Source: Rutstroemia sp. NJR-2017a BVV2 | Taxonomy: Eukaryota > Ascomycota > Leotiomycetes > Helotiales > Rutstroemiaceae | Direction of reading: 5' to 3' | NCBI GenBank assembly: GCA_002946415.1 | Contig: NJPS01000032.1 | Location: forward strand, 372,001 to 436,000 | Length of the DNA: 64,000 nucleotides | In this document: one piece after another, positions 59,743-64,000 of the stretch | Layout of the letters: every line of letters begins with the position of its first letter | Numbering within the stretch: position 1 is the first letter of the stretch | Made by a program: the position numbers and the translations under genes | Notes under the pieces: model-generated | What the model saw: the letters and a program-made list of their open reading frames with translations, nothing else | Told to the model about the DNA's origin: nothing | Database searches by the model: none

Positions 59743-61525
59743 TCAACTTGCACAACTAGCTCTCGAACTCGCACTGTCCGTTTCTATTTTTTGAACGGAG
59801 CTGTTGTCTGCATTTGCCGAATCGATCTTGATGAACGAAGTCAGGATACACAAAGCGAGACTTGCACATCCTACTTCGAACCAAAACACCGATCTGTAAC
59901 TAAGAAGAAGCCCCTTTTCTTTCGTTGCTTCTTCGATGACCGTGGACACGCCCAGACAGACTGCTATGGAGAGCTGCATGATGGAATTGATCAATGCTGC
60001 TGCAAGCCCTTGCTGAGAAGGAGGTAGCGAGCTAGTGATGAATATAGTTGTGACGTTGAAGGTTATGTCAATTCCGAGCGTCGCACAGGTCATGGATGTG
60101 AATATCCACGCCCAAAAATTGGCACCTTTAGGGGCGAGGGCAAACAAGAGCGGTGCGACGATCCAGCAAAGGCCTGAAAATAAGACCAGAGTAGTGCCTG
60201 AAATGAGGTGAAGAATGAAGCCACCGAATATGCCGATTAGACACCCGCCGATTGCGAGTGGTGTGAACCACGCAACGAGTTGTAGACTTGTGGCTCCCAT
60301 TATGTTTGTACAGTAGAGTGTCGCATATAGTAGGAAAATCCCGAGGCTTCCATAGGTGAAGAATAATGCCACCAACAATGGCGTCATTCGTGGGATTGTG
60401 AAAATGGAGAATGGTAGGAGTGGTTGGGCCGCAACGTTTCGTTCAACGTAAATGGCAACTAAGAACAACACAATTCCCAACACAAGAGTGACAATAATGT
60501 AAGGTGTTCTGAATCCATCCCGAGCTTGTACACTATCCGTCATAGCATAGACAAAAAGAATGAAGCTGCTCGCCAGAAGTCCAGCTCCAAGCCAGTCCAT
60601 CTTTTGGTCTTTGGATTGAGCTTGCTCCTGCTGCCTAGGTATGAAGATCAACGCAGTGATGAGACCCAGAAACGATAAGATGGCCCCAATCCAGAAGTAC
60701 CTGGATTTAGTTAGATGACATGAGACATAAAATCAAACAGCTCAACGTACCATGGCCATGCATTGTACTGTGCAGTCAAGCCGGCAAAGAATATACCGAC
60801 AAAAAACCCCCCTGCACCGCATGCGCCGTAGATGCCTTGGGAAAACTATTAGACAGCTCGGATATTGTTTAGTCCAGGATTACTCACTGAAGACGAGATT
60901 TTTTCTTGGGCCTGGACTATAAATTTGGCCAAGTAACATCATCCCCGACGGCAGAAAAGCACCTGCGCCGAGTCCTTGTAACGCCCGGCATATGTCAAGC
61001 ATATACTGGTCTTTAGAAAACCCGGCGACAATGGACCATATAGTCAGCCAAACAAGGCCAGCAATATAGATAGGTCTTCCACCGTAGATGTCTGCAAGTC
61101 TGCCCAGTGGAAGCATAACAGAAGATACTATCAACGAGTAGGCGGCTGCTGGCCATTTTGACGAAGATTCTGGAATGTCGAGGTTTTCGGTGAGATCTGG
61201 AACGATCAGAGCGAATCCACTCACGAAATATTCCTATGATATGATCATGAGCTCACGGGTTCTAGGTGCAAGAGCGGAAAGACTTACAGAGAGAATCATT
61301 GATACACAGGTTGAAGTTCTGAGTAGTCATTTTTATTAGCATCAGTAGCAAGTTCGAGGCAATCTCCTTGGGTATCCGGGACGAGGAATTCCAAACTGCC
61401 AAAAGAGTGGGTAGTACGACTGACACAAATCCAACCTCAGTCATGGCATTCTTGAAATGAATTGGCCTTTTTCGACCGGAGCGTGCGCCATCTTCGTCAT
61501 CAGGTCGCTCCTTCACTACGGCCAT
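59743..61525 (-). CDS. MFS drug:H+ antiporter, DHA2-like (14-TM type)
   Basis: Five exons: 61525-61425, 61318-61288 (31 nt), 61233-60888, 60835-60751 and 60700-59743; 506 residues. Splicing rebuilds EVGFVTSTCVSMILSEYFVSGF for helix 1; reading straight through breaks it. The loop motif LPLGRLADIYGGRPIY is the family's D-R-x-G region. ICRALQGLGAGAFLPSGMMLLG is the helix 4-5 region, where DHA2 exporters carry R-x-x-Q-G-x-G-A. Further hydrophobic helices run to residue about 485. Homologues expel aminotriazole-type drugs or metabolites from the plasma membrane; the substrate is unknown. The first intron uses a GTCAGT donor. No regulator or biosynthetic gene is adjacent. Confidence 0.85.
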
Positions 61526-64000
61526 GATAATTGTGAGCAACGGAAAATGGAATCTCTGACTTATACAATATGCGCATGTTTGACACGAACATCAGACGAT
61601 GTTAAATACTTTTCACAGACACTTTGCCATTCAGGACCATCCAATCGGTCAATTAAGCGTGTGTTGGCCCACCGCGACGAGGCGCTTCGACAACGATGAA
61701 TCAGGAACGGATTCTCCAATCTAATCCCCACGATCCAAAGACCATGTTTTCCAATCTAGATCTCGACATTGCAGATGGGAAGGATTCTCTCCGACGCGGG
61801 TTAGCTGGCGGGCATTGAACTTTATTGCATTTGTGTTGTGAGTGGAGCGGATCAGGTAGAAGCTTTACCGGCGCTACAAGTGGGTATATCTTCTTATAAT
61901 AGGTGGAGTGGAGTCTGAGGGCTCCTGTCGTTGGTTCAAATCCCACTCCTCACATAATGTTGGCTTATGACTGAGCATCTCATCACGTGTAATACTGTAT
62001 GCTAGACCGAAATGTGTCTAGCTCGGCTTGCGCGTACCGCTCTTCAACGCGTCTATAGCTAGCTCTGGTCTCTCAAGTCAACGTCAATATAAGTCCTTCT
62101 ACTACTAGCTTCGTTGTCGTCAGTAGCCCTACGATTTTCTAAACGGGAGTCGCAACTGTGGAGCTCGAACCAACATATGCTTCGGTCCCGTTTCAAGTTT
62201 CCCCATCCGATTCGTTGACAGGTGACAGTTGGCAGAGATCGATCCGAAACGCAACAGCAGCGGCATTGCAGCAGCAGCCACCTGTTCAAACTATCTTTCA
62301 TGGCCCTCGGTATTCGCCATAGGTGCCACTATATCTGCATTCTCCATTGGCGTATGAAAGCCGAAGAACCACATATTTTCGCAGCCTCACTTTGACCCAT
62401 CCAGAACAACCAAATTTTCGGAGATGACCGCGTTGGCATGTTTTCTCTCAAACCCTTGGATTGGATATTGGAATGGGATTCAAGTCCAGATAGAGAGTTG
62501 CACAATTCGAGCAACCCGGACAACACAACAAATTGCTCATGGGTAACCAACTGATCACCTGACGGCCTATTGGTGGGAGGGTGTTCAGTGCTTGTCGAGC
62601 CTCCACTCCAAGTTTTGGTATGTTATGACGCCGCGATGGCATGAAATCAGCAACCTTTGGGGCTGGCCATACCAGGCGTGAATTGCAACACGAGACTCAA
62701 CGATGTATAGCATATTTGATGGCCTGGCCACATACTGAATATGCCCATCTAGAGGTCGAGCTCATCCTTTCTGGTTGTTGCTCTGCGGAGTTAGTATGGA
62801 AATCTAGGATTCTTCGTGAAGGAAAGGGGAGAGAGTTATCTTATTCCAAGGCCCAAGAAAGATGGTTTCTCTGAAGATCCCGAATCATCCAAACCTATTC
62901 CAAGCGATATCTGAATATGAGATTAATTGTCCTAGCAATTGGGAACCATTACGATGCATGCCCCAGGACGATTAAACGGGTGGGATCATACCTACTCGGT
63001 GACCATCCGAAATTCCTAGGGAGACGATAGCATGATGGCCAATGGCGATAGGTGCTAGAGAGAGAATGTAGGCTGTTGAGGGAATGGCCTACTGACAGTT
63101 TTGAGTTCTGCAGTAGGCTTCAGCAAGTTTGTACTGAACACCGCATACTAATTCTCATTCTTATGCGATGGCTGGGAGGATCAAGAACAAGACATCGTGT
63201 CGCGTCGACAATCGAATGCTCCTCGCCATATACGACCGCAGGCTATTGCATATGCCGTCTCGGATCGATCCCCCAAGCTTTGCGCTTTCTTTTTTTTCTT
63301 TGCTTCAGGACAACCCGTAGTTGCCTGCGATGAAAGCATTGGAACCTCATGTTGGAATATTTACCTGCAGCTTACAGTACGTGAAGTCATGAGAGCTTGA
63401 CCAAGCCACCATTTACTCTCGCTCGCCCTCGCCTTCGCCACAGAAGTGGGGTTACTGGATGTGCTGATTGGTCTTAATGTTGGGAGACAAGCGGTCGCTT
63501 CCGGTCGATTGGCCCGGCAAACATAATAACTTCAGCTCATAGCACAAGAAGCGGATGAGCAGCAAGCATAACGGCAAACGAACATGTCGTGATCGTCCGG
63601 TAAGAAAGCACTTTTTGGACACTGAGAATAGAACAGCCCCAATTCCGATTCTAACTTGGCGGGATATCTTCTCTGAAGTATTCCAACTTCCAAGGAGGCT
63701 TCTATTGCTCTAAAGTCTGGGATTGTCCCAGCGAATGCTATCATTGTGGGTACATATTTGCAGATCTTACACGGAGACTATCTCGTATTCGAATTAGTCC
63801 ATGCATAATGCTTATCGAGACTCTCGAATGCAGGTGCTTCCTAGACCCCTGTGATGTGGCATGATAACGGTTCAGGTCGTACTTCCAATCAGAACTTCAA
63901 CCTTGCTTCATAAGCCGAAATACGGCAGATCACATCACACTCGTTCAATCTAATTTTTCTTCAATACGAGTCAATTCATCCAGGATTTGGGCACCCACGG
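61526..64000. other. Region without recognisable gene (2.5 kb)
   Basis: It contains the promoter of the drug transporter and the tRNA-like segment listed separately. Several short frames are open but show no protein features. Confidence 0.5.
61838..61957 (+). other. tRNA-like segment with RNA polymerase III B-box
   Basis: GGTTCAAATCC at about 61933-61943 matches the B-box/T-loop consensus (GGTTCRANNCC) and is followed by CACTCCTCACA, like a tRNA 3' half. A full cloverleaf was not found: the T-stem has a mismatch, no 5' strand pairs cleanly with the putative acceptor, and no good A-box/D-arm is evident at the usual distance. It may be a tRNA pseudogene or a tRNA-derived (SINE-like) repeat. 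Confidence 0.3.

Noticed and set aside
59743..61525. Drug transporter plus P450 plus regulators as a secondary-metabolite cluster
   Set aside because: They are tens of kilobases apart with housekeeping genes between, and no backbone biosynthetic enzyme is present.
61701..61946. Small protein containing GFEPTTGALRLHST
   Set aside because: This is the antisense reading of the tRNA-like segment, a known type of spurious prediction.

Overview
The window reads as nuclear DNA of a filamentous ascomycete, probably Pezizomycotina and possibly a leotiomycete-type genome. Genes are cut by many short introns (about 48 to 220 nt, most 50 to 80) with GT..AG ends and CTAAC/CTAAT-like branch points. Gene families are typically fungal: CWC24, PET191, a CTI6-type PHD protein, a CYP52-like P450, a PF11951-type regulator, a PRY1-type CAP protein and a Thr/Cys-rich repeat cell-surface protein. 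The species assignment is inference; no rRNA or convincing intact tRNA gene was found. I rebuilt exon structures by hand from splice signals, reading-frame phase and family motifs. Nearly every spliced model closes in frame.

Layout. 1-1253 (-): 5' part of a coiled-coil protein cut by the window edge. 3218-4276 (+): CWC24-like splicing factor. 4782-6296 (-): secreted Cys/Thr/Pro repeat protein. 7030-9631 (-): copper amine oxidase. 11113-11307: TA-flanked miniature inverted-repeat element. 11828-15504 (+): importin-7/8-type karyopherin. 16824-18765 (+): CYP52-like P450. 19885-21567 (+): MFS transporter (MFSD10/TETRAN type) with a probable 5-nt micro-exon. 22792-23842 (-): prolyl-4-hydroxylase-like dioxygenase. 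24829-26535 (-): unknown fungal protein with a stopless 66-nt intron. 28305-30424 (+): CTI6-like PHD protein.

32310-33682 (+): short-chain dehydrogenase. 33989-35281 (-): isovaleryl-CoA dehydrogenase. 35526-37476 (+): methylcrotonoyl-CoA carboxylase beta. 38181-40461 (-): membrane-anchored steryl-ester-hydrolase-like lipase. 41139-41572 (+): PET191. 42788-43632 (-): bZIP factor. 45070-47163 (-): fungal-specific regulator without a zinc cluster. 47164-53695: 6.5 kb without a recognisable gene. 53696-54672 (+): secreted CAP protein. 55750-58384 (+): DUF255/SPATA20-like protein. 59743-61525 (-): 14-TM-type MFS drug transporter. The last 2.5 kb hold only a tRNA-like B-box segment and no convincing gene.

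How the genes relate. The clearest functional unit is the divergent pair isovaleryl-CoA dehydrogenase / MCC beta. These are consecutive mitochondrial steps of leucine breakdown, and they share a 244-bp promoter with a TTCCCC-N2-GGGGAA palindrome. The MCC alpha subunit is not in the window. The P450 has two CCGAGG (fatty-acid response type) hexamers upstream. The remaining genes are a mixture of housekeeping functions (splicing, nuclear import, chromatin, cytochrome oxidase assembly) and accessory ones (transporters, secreted proteins, regulators). There is no polyketide synthase, NRPS or terpene backbone gene, so nothing supports a secondary-metabolite cluster.
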